Shown here in pieces: positions 24,309-31,768 of a stretch of DNA of 46,199 nucleotides; positions within the stretch are counted from its first letter, which is position 1; each line of letters opens with the position of its first letter. Where the stretch lies: the NCBI GenBank assembly GCA_964597445.1, contig CAZQXO010000015.1, forward strand, positions 1 to 46,199, written 5' to 3'. Source of the DNA: UBA10649 sp964597445 (GTDB lineage: Bacteria > Actinomycetota > Actinomycetes > S36-B12). The translations under genes and the position numbers were made by a program. Below the pieces are notes generated by a model that did not search any database, was not told where the DNA came from, and saw only the letters and a program-made list of their open reading frames with translations.

Positions 24309-25168
24309 GCGTGCCACCGCAGGCGGAGTACGGCGTCAACTCGATGGTCGGCCGATTGGTCCGGGTGGCCGTCCGACCGCCGTCACCCCGCGGCGACTAC
24401 GAGGTCGCCCATTGGGCCCAGCCCCTGGACCTCGACCTGCTCGCCCGGCAGCACGCCGATTTCGTCGCGCTCCTGGAGCGGCTGGGCTGCCGTGTCGAGG
24501 TCCTGCCGCCCGAGGACGACATGCCCGACGCGATCTTCACGTACGACCCGGCATTCGTGGTGCCGGGAGGCGTCATCGAGCTTCGTGGGGCCAAGCAGGT
24601 GCGCGCGGGCGAGCCTCCGCTGCTCGCCGCCCAGCTCGAGGAGCGCGGCATCCCGATCGTCGGCCGGCTCACCGCGCCGGCCACGGCGGATGGCGGTGAC
24701 ATGTTCTGGCTCGATGCATCGACGCTCGCCGTCGGCCGCACCTACCGCACCAACCAGGTCGCGATCGACCAGCTCACCGCCATCCTCGCTCCCATCGGCG
24801 TGACGGTGGAGCGCTTCGACATGCCGCATGACCTGGGCCCCGAGTACTGCCTGCACCTGATGTCGGTGGTGTCGCCGGTCCGTGAGGATCTCGCGGTCGT
24901 GTACGAGAAGCTCGCGCCGGTGGCGCTGCTGCAGGCGCTGGCGGAGCGTGGCATCCAGACCGTCCCCGTGCCCGACGAGGACTACCTGTCGCTGGGGTGC
25001 AACATCCTCGCCGTCGCACCGGGTGTCGTGGTCATCGCTGAGGGCAATGAGGCCACCGCTCGGGCCCTGCGCAACCACGGTGTCGAGGTGCACACCTACG
25101 CGGCAAGTGAGATCAACAAGGGAGAGGGCGGGCCGACATGCCTGACCCGCCCTCTGCTGCGCGTGTGA
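24305..25168 (+). CDS. Dimethylarginine dimethylaminohydrolase (DDAH)-like amidinohydrolase
   Basis: 287 residues from the GTG at 24305, preceded by AAGAAGG. It is a guanidino-group-modifying enzyme of the beta/alpha propeller fold. DAIFTYD (75-81), DGGD (129-132), H184 in YCLHL and the catalytic C279 in GGPTCLTRP are in the expected order. DDAH hydrolyses methylated arginine to citrulline and methylamines; relatives act on arginine or agmatine, so the substrate is uncertain. It is translationally coupled to the CrtO-like gene. A 10-bp inverted repeat flanks the catalytic Cys codon. Confidence 0.87.
   Translation: MSVPPQAEYGVNSMVGRLVRVAVRPPSPRGDYEVAHWAQPLDLDLLARQHADFVALLERLGCRVEVLPPEDDMPDAIFTYDPAFVVPGGVIELRGAKQVRAGEPPLLAAQLEERGIPIVGRLTAPATADGGDMFWLDASTLAVGRTYRTNQVAIDQLTAILAPIGVTVERFDMPHDLGPEYCLHLMSVVSPVREDLAVVYEKLAPVALLQALAERGIQTVPVPDEDYLSLGCNILAVAPGVVVIAEGNEATARALRNHGVEVHTYAASEINKGEGGPTCLTRPLLRV
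25123..25155 (+). other. Inverted repeat around the DDAH catalytic codon
   Basis: AGAGGGCGGG (25123-25132) is exactly complementary to CCCGCCCTCT (25146-25155), with a 13-nt loop that contains the catalytic Cys codon. It lies 13 nt before the stop codon and could act as a terminator-like or mRNA-stabilising hairpin, since no other hairpin separates this gene from the convergent dehydrogenase. Confidence 0.5.
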
Positions 25169-25182
25169 TGCGCCTCTGACGA

Positions 25183-26223
25183 CTACAGCGTGGCGGTGTC
25201 CAGCACGAAGCGGTACTTGACGTCGCTGGCGACCACGCGCTCCCAGGCTTCATTGACCTGGTCGAAGCCGATGACCTCGATGTCGGCACCGAGGCCGTGC
25301 TCCCCGCAGAAGTCGAGCATCTCCTGCGTCTGCGGGATGCCGCCGTTGTTCGTGCCGGAGATGCGTCGCCGGTGGCTCACGACGTTGAACGCGCTGAACG
25401 TCAGATCGTTCTCCGGGAGCCCGACGATGACCATCGTCCCGTCGAAGTCGAGCAGGCGCAGGTAGGGATCCAGCCGTGTCATGGCCGACGCCGTGTTGAT
25501 GATGAGGTCGAGAGAGGCGTTGGCTGCCTTCATCGCGGCCTCGTCGCTGGAGAGCAGGAACTTCGTGGCGCCCAGCCGGTAGCCGTCGGCCTCCTTGGAG
25601 GGGGAGTGACTGATGAGCGTGACCTCGGCTCCCATGGCGGCCGCGATCTTCACGCCCATGTGTCCGAGGCCGCCGAGGCCCACGATGCCCACGCGCGTGC
25701 CGGGTCCGGCCTTCCACTCCGCGAGCGGCTGGTAGAGCGTGATGCCGGCGCACAGCAGCGGTGCGGCGACATCGAGTCCCAGGCTGTCGGGAATGCGGAA
25801 GACGAAGTCCTCGTTGGTCACGATGAAGGAGGAGTAGCCACCGTAGGTCGGCGTCACGCCGTCCATCTCGTAGCCGTTGTACGTGGGCGCCATTTGAACG
25901 CTGCAGTATGACTGCTCGCCCTTGCGGCAGGTCGGGCACGAGCCGCATGACCCGACATTGCAGCCGACGCCGACTCGGTCGCCGACCTTGTACGCGGTCA
26001 CCGCCGAGCCCACGCTGCTCACGACACCGGCGATCTCGTGCCCGGGCACCATCGGGAAGATGGACGTGAACCACTCCTCGCGGGCCTGGTGGATGTCGGA
26101 GTGGCAGATGCCGGCGTACTTGATGTCGATGCCGACGTCGTGCGGGCCGAGGTCACGGCGGGGCACGTCGAACGGGGCGAGGGGGGCCTTGGCGGACGGG
26201 GCGGCGTATCCGGGAACAGTCAT
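25183..26223 (-). CDS. Zinc-dependent NAD(P) alcohol dehydrogenase (YahK/CAD-like)
   Basis: 346 residues, medium-chain alcohol dehydrogenase. Catalytic zinc ligands are C40 (AGICHSD) and H62/E63 (GHE); structural zinc cysteines are C93, C96, C99 and C107. The cofactor loop is GLGGLGHMG. The pattern matches the YahK/cinnamyl-alcohol type that prefers NADPH and reduces a wide range of aldehydes. The start is 6 nt after CAGAAT (26230-26235, minus strand). It follows the AroE-like gene on the same strand after 51 nt but appears to have its own promoter. Confidence 0.93.
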   Translation of the reverse strand: MTVPGYAAPSAKAPLAPFDVPRRDLGPHDVGIDIKYAGICHSDIHQAREEWFTSIFPMVPGHEIAGVVSSVGSAVTAYKVGDRVGVGCNVGSCGSCPTCRKGEQSYCSVQMAPTYNGYEMDGVTPTYGGYSSFIVTNEDFVFRIPDSLGLDVAAPLLCAGITLYQPLAEWKAGPGTRVGIVGLGGLGHMGVKIAAAMGAEVTLISHSPSKEADGYRLGATKFLLSSDEAAMKAANASLDLIINTASAMTRLDPYLRLLDFDGTMVIVGLPENDLTFSAFNVVSHRRRISGTNNGGIPQTQEMLDFCGEHGLGADIEVIGFDQVNEAWERVVASDVKYRFVLDTATL

Positions 26224-26274
26224 GGATCGATTCTGTCAGTACCGGGGATGGTCTGGCACCACGAAGCGAGGACC

Positions 26275-27141
26275 TCAGAGGCCGAAGATCTCCTCGAGCT
26301 CCCGGCGCATGACGGCCCCGCTCAGGTCGCGCCCCGTCCAGAGGCGGGCGTTGATCAGGGCCTGGTTCACGAGCATGCCGAGCCCGTCGAGGGTCGTGCA
26401 GCCCTGCGCTGCTGCGGCGCGCAGGAAGTGGGTCTCGGGCGGGTTCACCACGACGTCGGCGACGACCGTCGAGGGCTCGATCGTCGTGATGTCGACATCG
26501 GGCATGGCGTCCTCGTGCGGGTGGAAGCCGATGTTCGTCGCGTTGATCAGGATCCCGGTGCCGTGCGGCACGTGCAGGTGCTGTGTCCAGGGGAGGTAGC
26601 GACCGGCCGCAGGCGTCCGCGCGTCGATGAGATCGGCCACGGCCTCTCCGCGCTCAGGCGTGCGATTGACGATCGTGATGCTCAGGGCGCCCGCGAGGGC
26701 CACCTCGACGGCGATGGCGCGTGCGGCACCCCCGGCTCCGAGGATCGTCACATGCTGCCCCCGGGGATCGCGCACCGGGCGGAGGGAGGCCACGAAGCCC
26801 TGACCGTCCGTGTTCTCACCGATGAGGCGCGGTGTCCCGGCATCGCGGTTGATGACGACGGTGTTGACGGCGCCGATGATCTCCGCGGACGCGGCCAGCT
26901 CGTCGAGGTGCTCGATCACGGCCACCTTGTGCGGGATGGAGCAGTTGAATCCCCGCCAGCCCATGGCGACGGCGCCCCGGACGGCGTCCGTCAGCGCCTC
27001 CGGTGGCACCTCGCAGTTGACGTAGCGGTAGTCGAGGTCGGCCTCGGTGAACGCGGCCTCCATGATCGCGACCGTCGGGTTCTGGGCAGCCGACGTGGAG
27101 AAGGAGCCCGTGAGCTCGGCGCAGAACGTGCGGTCGGCCAT
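26275..27141 (-). CDS. AroE-like shikimate/quinate dehydrogenase family protein
   Basis: 288 residues of the shikimate dehydrogenase family. The catalytic pair is kept: K72 in NCSIPHK and D112 in ENTDG, with N93 between. The nucleotide loop GAGGAAR starts at about 135. The N-terminal substrate motif differs from housekeeping AroE (SFSTSAAQNP in place of the GxPIxHSxSP motif), and NCSIPHK replaces NVTVPHK, so the substrate may not be shikimate. It has a GAGGAG Shine-Dalgarno. Divergent from the IolG-like gene and beside a sugar ABC transporter, it is more likely catabolic than part of aromatic synthesis. Confidence 0.85.
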   Translation of the reverse strand: MADRTFCAELTGSFSTSAAQNPTVAIMEAAFTEADLDYRYVNCEVPPEALTDAVRGAVAMGWRGFNCSIPHKVAVIEHLDELAASAEIIGAVNTVVINRDAGTPRLIGENTDGQGFVASLRPVRDPRGQHVTILGAGGAARAIAVEVALAGALSITIVNRTPERGEAVADLIDARTPAAGRYLPWTQHLHVPHGTGILINATNIGFHPHEDAMPDVDITTIEPSTVVADVVVNPPETHFLRAAAAQGCTTLDGLGMLVNQALINARLWTGRDLSGAVMRRELEEIFGL

Positions 27142-27203
27142 GGCTGCTCCTCGGTGGCGATCTCATCGCGGTGTCGTCAGGGATTCCGAGCCTAGTGCGA
27201 TCA

Positions 27204-27221
27204 GCACGGTACCCGCCGTGC
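27204..27221. promoter_or_regulatory. Inverted repeat in the AroE-like/IolG-like divergent promoter
   Basis: GCACGG-TACCCG-CCGTGC: a perfect 6-bp inverted repeat with a 6-bp centre. It ends 2 bp before the CAGAAT hexamer (27224-27229) that lies 6 nt ahead of the IolG-like ATG, so it would occupy the spacer of that promoter. Candidate operator; the binding protein is unknown, and it does not match the LacI sites at 31.7 kb. Confidence 0.45.
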
Positions 27222-27235
27222 ACCAGAATGACGCC

Positions 27236-28243
27236 ATGACGATTCGAGTGGGACTCATCGGCGCCGGCAACATCGGAACCTCGCACGCGCGCGACCTCGC
27301 GCATCGGGTGGCGGGCTCCAGCGTGAGCGTGATCTACGACTTCGACGGCGACCGGGCGCGTGCTCTCGCGGAGGAGCTCGGCGCGCGTGCGGTCGAAACC
27401 TACGAGGACGTCATCGCCGCGGGTGACGTCGACGCCGTGCTCATCGCCTCACCGGACCACGTCCATTCCGAGCAGGCCCTGGCCTGCCTTGCTGCAGGGA
27501 AGCCGACCCTGTGCGAGAAGCCGCTCGCCCCCAACGAAGACGACGCCCGCCGGGTCCTCGACGCCGAGGTCGCGCTGGATCGACAGCTGATCATGCTCGG
27601 GTTCATGCGGCGCTTCGATCCGGGATACCTCGAGCTGCAGGCCAGCCTCGGGCCCGACGGGATCGGTGACCCGCTCATCGTCCGCAATGTCCACCGCAAT
27701 GAGATCGCGCCCTACGGTCTCGACAGCGCTCTCAGCATCAGCAACGCCGCCATCCACGAGATCGACATCAACCGCTGGCTCACGCAGGACGAGTACGCGT
27801 GGGTCGAGGTCATGACGGGCCGCAACGGTCCTCTCACGCCCGAGGGCCAGCACGACCCGCTGTTCATCCTGCTCAGGACCACGCTGGGCACGATCGTCGA
27901 GATCGAGATGTTCGTGCAGTCCCAGCTCGGATACGAGGTGACGTGTGGAGTCACCGGCGGCCTCGGTGCCGCGGACATGGCCGATGGCGCCTACGTGACG
28001 ACGGCGCGGGCCCTGCACCGGGGTCACGGACTCCCGCAGCAGTGGCTCGGGCGCTTCCAGGAGGCCTACCGGATCCAGCTGCAGGCGTGGATCACCTACC
28101 TGATCCAGGGCGGCCCCCTGCCGGGGGCGAGCACCTGGGACGGCTACGTCGGCGCGGTGGTCGCCACGAGGGCCGTGGAGTCGCTGCGGTCAGGCACGCG
28201 GGTCGACATCGTGCTGCCGCCCCGCCCCGCCCTCTACGCCTGA
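27236..28243 (+). CDS. Gfo/Idh/MocA-family oxidoreductase, inositol 2-dehydrogenase-like
   Basis: 335 residues from the ATG at 27236, set by CAGAAT six bases upstream. The NAD-binding loop is GLIGAGNIG (6-14), the catalytic lysine K95 in CEKPL, and AAIHEIDINRW (171-181) carries H174 and D177 of the inositol dehydrogenase active-site block. This family oxidises one hydroxyl of cyclitols or sugars. It is divergent from the AroE-like gene and converges on the ABC ATPase across a strong hairpin. The polyol or sugar acted on cannot be deduced. Confidence 0.87.
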   Translation: MTIRVGLIGAGNIGTSHARDLAHRVAGSSVSVIYDFDGDRARALAEELGARAVETYEDVIAAGDVDAVLIASPDHVHSEQALACLAAGKPTLCEKPLAPNEDDARRVLDAEVALDRQLIMLGFMRRFDPGYLELQASLGPDGIGDPLIVRNVHRNEIAPYGLDSALSISNAAIHEIDINRWLTQDEYAWVEVMTGRNGPLTPEGQHDPLFILLRTTLGTIVEIEMFVQSQLGYEVTCGVTGGLGAADMADGAYVTTARALHRGHGLPQQWLGRFQEAYRIQLQAWITYLIQGGPLPGASTWDGYVGAVVATRAVESLRSGTRVDIVLPPRPALYA

Positions 28244-28271
28244 GGCCCGCACCACACGGGTGCGGGCCTCA
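28241..28271. terminator. Bidirectional terminator between iolG-like and ABC ATPase genes
   Basis: TGAGGCCCGCACC (28241-28253) and GGTGCGGGCCTCA (28259-28271) form a perfect 13-bp stem with a 5-nt loop. The first TGA is the stop codon of the IolG-like gene. Both converging transcripts can use it; the ABC ATPase stop is 39 bp to the right. Confidence 0.8.
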
Positions 28272-28309
28272 GGACGCTGCCCCACCCTCAGCAGGGCCGG
28301 GGCCGGGGA

Positions 28310-29116
28310 TCAGCGGACGGGGGCGAGCTGCTGCTCGGACTCCGGCACGATGAGGGCCCCGGTCATGATCGCCACGGCGTCGTTCATGCTCGCCGTCTGA
28401 GGGGTGACCACGGCAGCCCGCGATCCGAGCCGCTGCACGTGGATGCGATCCGCCACCTGGAAGACCTGCGGCATGTTGTGCGAGATCAGGATCACGGGAA
28501 GCCCCCGATCGCGCAGGGCCTCGATCATCTTGAGCACCTGATTCGACTCCCGGACACCGAGGGCCGCGGTCGGCTCATCGAGGATGATGACCTTGCTGCC
28601 GAAGAGCTGTGCCCGGGCGACGGACACGGCCTGCCGCTGGCCGCCCGACAGGGTCTCGACCGGCTGGCTCATGTCCTGCAGGGTTCCGATGCCCAGGGTC
28701 GACATCTCCTGCCGGGATGCGGTGCGCATGCCACTGTGGTCGAGGGCACGGAACACCTTGCCGAGGATGCCCTTCTTGCGCAGTTCCCGACCCAGGTACA
28801 GGTTGCTGGCGATGTCGAGCGCCGGTGCCACGGCCAGCGTCTGGTAGACCGTCTCGATCCCGTAACCCCGAGCGTCGAGCGAGTTGCGGAAGGTCACAGG
28901 CTTCTGGTCGACCAGGATCTCGCCGGCGTCGGGGCTCTCGGCTCCGGAGATGCACTTGATGAGAGTGCTCTTGCCGGCACCGTTGTCGCCGATGACCGCG
29001 AGGACCTCGCCCGGGTAGAGCTCGAGGTTCGCCGCGTTGAGGCCCACGACGCGGCCGAAGGTCTTGATGAGCGACTTGGCCTGGACAACGGGGAGTACGT
29101 CCGTCGTGGTCGTCAT
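28310..29116 (-). CDS. Sugar ABC transporter ATPase (single-domain, FrcA-like)
   Basis: 268 residues with one nucleotide-binding domain. Walker A GDNGAGKST at 43-51, signature LSGGQRQAV and Walker B VIILDEPTAALG are intact. Ribose-type transporters usually have a fused double-domain ATPase of about 500 residues; a single domain of this size with a CUT2-type permease is as in the fructose FrcA group. The ATG at 29116 has a perfect GAGGAG Shine-Dalgarno and overlaps the permease stop as ATGA. It is the last gene of the binding protein-permease-ATPase operon. Confidence 0.92.
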   Translation of the reverse strand: MTTTTDVLPVVQAKSLIKTFGRVVGLNAANLELYPGEVLAVIGDNGAGKSTLIKCISGAESPDAGEILVDQKPVTFRNSLDARGYGIETVYQTLAVAPALDIASNLYLGRELRKKGILGKVFRALDHSGMRTASRQEMSTLGIGTLQDMSQPVETLSGGQRQAVSVARAQLFGSKVIILDEPTAALGVRESNQVLKMIEALRDRGLPVILISHNMPQVFQVADRIHVQRLGSRAAVVTPQTASMNDAVAIMTGALIVPESEQQLAPVR

Positions 29117-30159
29117 GATTTGACTCCTCTGATCCACTGATCGAGTGCGACTGAACCGATGATGAGCAGGCCGATGGCCAGGATCTTGTAGGCCTGATCG
29201 AGGCCTGCGATCGTGAGTCCGCTCGAGACCACACCGACGAGGATGGCGCCGATGAGTGTCCCGATGATGGTGCCGCGTCCACCGAACAGCGAGGTTCCAC
29301 CGATCACGACTGCCGTGATGGAGTCGAGGTTGGCGTCGGGGATGTTGCTCGGACTCGCCGCGCCCACACGGCCGATGGCGATCCATCCCGCGATGGCGAG
29401 GACGAGACCGCCCACGATGTAGACGCTCAGGAGGACTCGGCTGACGCGAATGCCGGCGAGGCTCGCGGCGTTGGGATCGTCACCGACGGCGTACACATGC
29501 TTGCCCCAGGCCGTGTTGCGCAGGATCCACGCGAACATGAGGAACAGAAGGAACATGAGGACCACGCCGTAGGTGACGCGGAACTGGCCGATCTCGATGT
29601 AGTTGCCGAGCCACAGGAGGATGTCACCGCCGGGTGCGGCGGCGATCTTGTCACCGTTGATCGTGCGAGCGGTCGCATAGATCAGGGTGATGGCCACGAA
29701 GACATTCAGGGTGCCCAGCGTGACGATGAAGGGTGGTAGTCGTAGTCGGGTGACCAGCAGGCCGTTGACGGCGCCTGCGGCCGTGCCCACCAGCAGGCCG
29801 AGGACGAGGGCAACGGGACCGGGAACACCCTGCTCGGCAGCTGTCTTCGCCATGACCATGGACGACAGCAGAGCGATGGCCCCGACGGAGAGGTCGATGC
29901 CGGCGGTCAGGATGACCAGCGTCTGGGCGATGGCGATCGTGCCGATGATGGAGACCTGCTGCGTGATGAGCGACAGGTTCGTGATCCCCCAGAACTTGTT
30001 GTTGAGGAGCCCGAAGATGACGATGGCGACAGCCAGGACGATCAGCGGGCTGATCCAGGGATAGCGGTGCAGAAGGGCCTGGAACCTGTGGAGCGGGCCT
30101 CGACGATCGAGGCTGTCCATCAGGGCCTCAGCGTCCGTCACCGTTGTCGGGTTGCTCAC
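29113..30159 (-). CDS. Sugar ABC transporter permease (CUT2, RbsC/FrcC-like)
   Basis: 348 residues with 8-10 transmembrane helices. The family signature is in ILTAGIDLSVGAI and VGGLVLAIAGWIAIGRVGAASP, with VVIGGTSLFGGRGTIIGTLIGA near the C-terminus, the region contacting the ATPase. The start is GTG with a near-perfect GAGGAGGT Shine-Dalgarno. A 208-bp gap with a strong hairpin separates it from the upstream binding-protein gene. Imports a monosaccharide or cyclitol. Confidence 0.93.
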   Translation of the reverse strand: MSNPTTVTDAEALMDSLDRRGPLHRFQALLHRYPWISPLIVLAVAIVIFGLLNNKFWGITNLSLITQQVSIIGTIAIAQTLVILTAGIDLSVGAIALLSSMVMAKTAAEQGVPGPVALVLGLLVGTAAGAVNGLLVTRLRLPPFIVTLGTLNVFVAITLIYATARTINGDKIAAAPGGDILLWLGNYIEIGQFRVTYGVVLMFLLFLMFAWILRNTAWGKHVYAVGDDPNAASLAGIRVSRVLLSVYIVGGLVLAIAGWIAIGRVGAASPSNIPDANLDSITAVVIGGTSLFGGRGTIIGTLIGAILVGVVSSGLTIAGLDQAYKILAIGLLIIGSVALDQWIRGVKS

Positions 30160-30299
30160 CCGCGTACCTCCTCTGTGATCGGGTTCGAAGAGAGCCTGTC
30201 ATCTCTCGGCTCTCCGTGCTCGGAAAACAGTCAAGACGGTCGTGCTCGCGATCGGTTCTGGAGCCACCTGAAGCGACCAGATCCCACGCCGAGAGTGAC

Positions 30300-30330
30300 G
30301 AGGGGCCGCGGGGATACCCCGCGGCCCCTC
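30300..30330 (-). terminator. Strong intercistronic hairpin between binding-protein and permease genes
   Basis: GAGGGGCCGCGGGG (30300-30313) and its exact complement (30317-30330) form a 14-bp GC stem with a 3-nt loop, 37 nt after the binding-protein stop. It probably attenuates transcription or protects the upstream mRNA, giving more binding protein than membrane subunits. A weaker 7-bp inverted repeat (30190-30196/30208-30214) follows before the permease start. Confidence 0.75.
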
Positions 30331-30367
30331 CTGTGCCGGCCAGGCCGACCACAGAACTACCTGAGGA

Positions 30368-31537
30368 TCAGCCCCAGGCGTTGTCGATGCAGTACTGCGC
30401 AGACTCCTGCGGGGCCGCCGTGACGGTGTCCTGCGGGTCGTCGGTGCAGAGGGTGACGCCGGTGTCGTAGAACTCACCGTTCGCGGAGGTGTTGGCCGGC
30501 GCAGCGCCGCCGTCCGCGATCGTCTTGATGGCGGCAACGCCCTCGGCGGCCATGAGCAGCGGGTACTGCTGCGAGGTCGCTCCGATGATGCCGGCCTTGA
30601 CGGCCTCGACGCCGGACAGGCCGCCGTCGACCGAGACGATGATCACGTCGGTGCCGATCGTCTTGCCGGCAGCCTCGAGCGCCTTGGCGGCACCCAGAGC
30701 GGCAGGCTCGTTGATCGTGTAGACGACGTTGATCTGGTCGTTACGGGTCAGGCACTGCTCCATGCCGGTCTGGCCGCCCTCCTCGTTGGCCCCAGTGGCC
30801 ACGATGCAGGCGATCTCGTAGTTGCCGCCGGAACCCGCGGTGTAGGTGCCCGTCTCGGCCTCGTCACCGATGACCGCCGGATCGGCGATGTCGATGCCCA
30901 TGCCGTCGAGGAAGCCGTTGTCGCGGAGGTAGTCGACCGTGAGGGCGTCCTCATCCGTGATGATGAGGCGAGCGATCACAGCGTCGCCACCGGCGAGCTT
31001 GCCCGCGGTCCACTGGCCGATGGCCTGGCCAGCGATGAAGTTGTCGGTCGCGAAGGTGATGTCGACGACGTCCGGCGGATCGGTCGGGGTGTCGAGCGCG
31101 ATGACGTAGAGGCCGGCGTCGCGCGCCTTCTTGATGGCATCGTTCACGCCCGGGCCAGCCGGGGTGATGAGGATGCCGGCCTGGCCAGCGGCGATCGCGT
31201 TCTCGATGAGCGTGATCTGACCGGCGGTGTCGGTGTCATCCTTGCCAGCGCCGACGACGAGGTCGACGCCGTTCTCGGCGGCGGCCTTCTCAGCACCGTT
31301 CGCCATGGCGACGAAGAACGGGTTGGTCGTGTTCTTCAGGATGAGCGAGACGGCAACGGCCTCGCCAGCCGGAGCCTCCTCAGCCGGAGCCTCCTCGGCC
31401 GGAGCCTCGGCAGCTGCGCTCTCCTCGGCCGGTGCATCGGACGACGAGTCCGAGCTGCACGCGGCGAGCGTGACGGCAGCCACGCCCGCCACCGCAACAG
31501 CGGTGAAGGTGCGACCGCGTGTCAGGCGGTTGATCAT
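30368..31537 (-). CDS. Sugar ABC transporter substrate-binding lipoprotein
   Basis: 389 residues from the ATG at 31537 (AAGGG Shine-Dalgarno); upstream in-frame codons are non-coding leader. A lipoprotein signal ends in TLAACSS, so the mature protein starts at that Cys. An acidic linker of PAEEA repeats follows, then a type I periplasmic-binding fold (Peripla_BP_4) with NPFFVAMANGAEKAAAENG and VSVDGG. This family binds ribose, fructose, xylose or inositol; the ligand is not evident. It is the first gene of the operon divergent from the LacI regulator. Confidence 0.93.
   Translation of the reverse strand: MINRLTRGRTFTAVAVAGVAAVTLAACSSDSSSDAPAEESAAAEAPAEEAPAEEAPAGEAVAVSLILKNTTNPFFVAMANGAEKAAAENGVDLVVGAGKDDTDTAGQITLIENAIAAGQAGILITPAGPGVNDAIKKARDAGLYVIALDTPTDPPDVVDITFATDNFIAGQAIGQWTAGKLAGGDAVIARLIITDEDALTVDYLRDNGFLDGMGIDIADPAVIGDEAETGTYTAGSGGNYEIACIVATGANEEGGQTGMEQCLTRNDQINVVYTINEPAALGAAKALEAAGKTIGTDVIIVSVDGGLSGVEAVKAGIIGATSQQYPLLMAAEGVAAIKTIADGGAAPANTSANGEFYDTGVTLCTDDPQDTVTAAPQESAQYCIDNAWG
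31367..31411 (-). repeat. Three tandem 15-bp units in the lipoprotein linker
   Basis: Three near-identical 15-bp units (31367-31381, 31382-31396, 31397-31411) code the repeated acidic Ala-Pro-Glu linker between lipobox and ligand-binding domain. Linker length could vary without frameshift. Confidence 0.85.
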
Positions 31538-31582
31538 GTGGTGTCCCTTCGAAGGGTGGATGGTTGTGACGGGAAGGTCACC

Positions 31583-31741
31583 CGACTTGTCTAGTCGAAT
31601 CCCCAGAGCCGTGAGCCCGGCTCGCCCGGGTTGATGCCGAAGCGTTACGGAGGCTCTGGTGACCCGACGACTCCCCCGGGCCCTCGGCGCTGCCCCGAGA
31701 CGGTGACCCGGCTCCTGACAACGTTGTCCTCTGTCTAGTCG
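31583..31741. repeat. Paired TGTCTAGTCG elements in the transporter/LacI gap
   Basis: TGTCTAGTCG occurs exactly at 31588-31597 and 31732-31741, 144 bp apart. The left copy is part of the inverted repeat CGACT-TGTCT-AGTCG (31583-31597). Both lie in the binding-protein leader or promoter. They differ from the LacI-type palindromes, so a second regulator or a promoter element is possible. Confidence 0.45.
31716..31729. promoter_or_regulatory. LacI-type operator O1
   Basis: TGACAACGTTGTCC contains the perfect 12-bp palindrome GACAACGTTGTC with the central CG step typical of LacI/GalR-family sites. It lies 53 bp upstream of the lacI-like start and 179 bp upstream of the binding-protein gene, in the shared promoter region. 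Confidence 0.75.
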
Positions 31742-31768
31742 CCCAGCGCTTCCTCCGCAAGGAATCCA

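Noticed and set aside
21789..24317. 842-codon open frame on the minus strand across the repeat protein, tRNA-Ser and CrtO-like genes
   Set aside because: It is antisense to well-supported genes and a tRNA, has a low-complexity Arg/Gly/His-rich translation, and is what a high-GC third-position bias produces.
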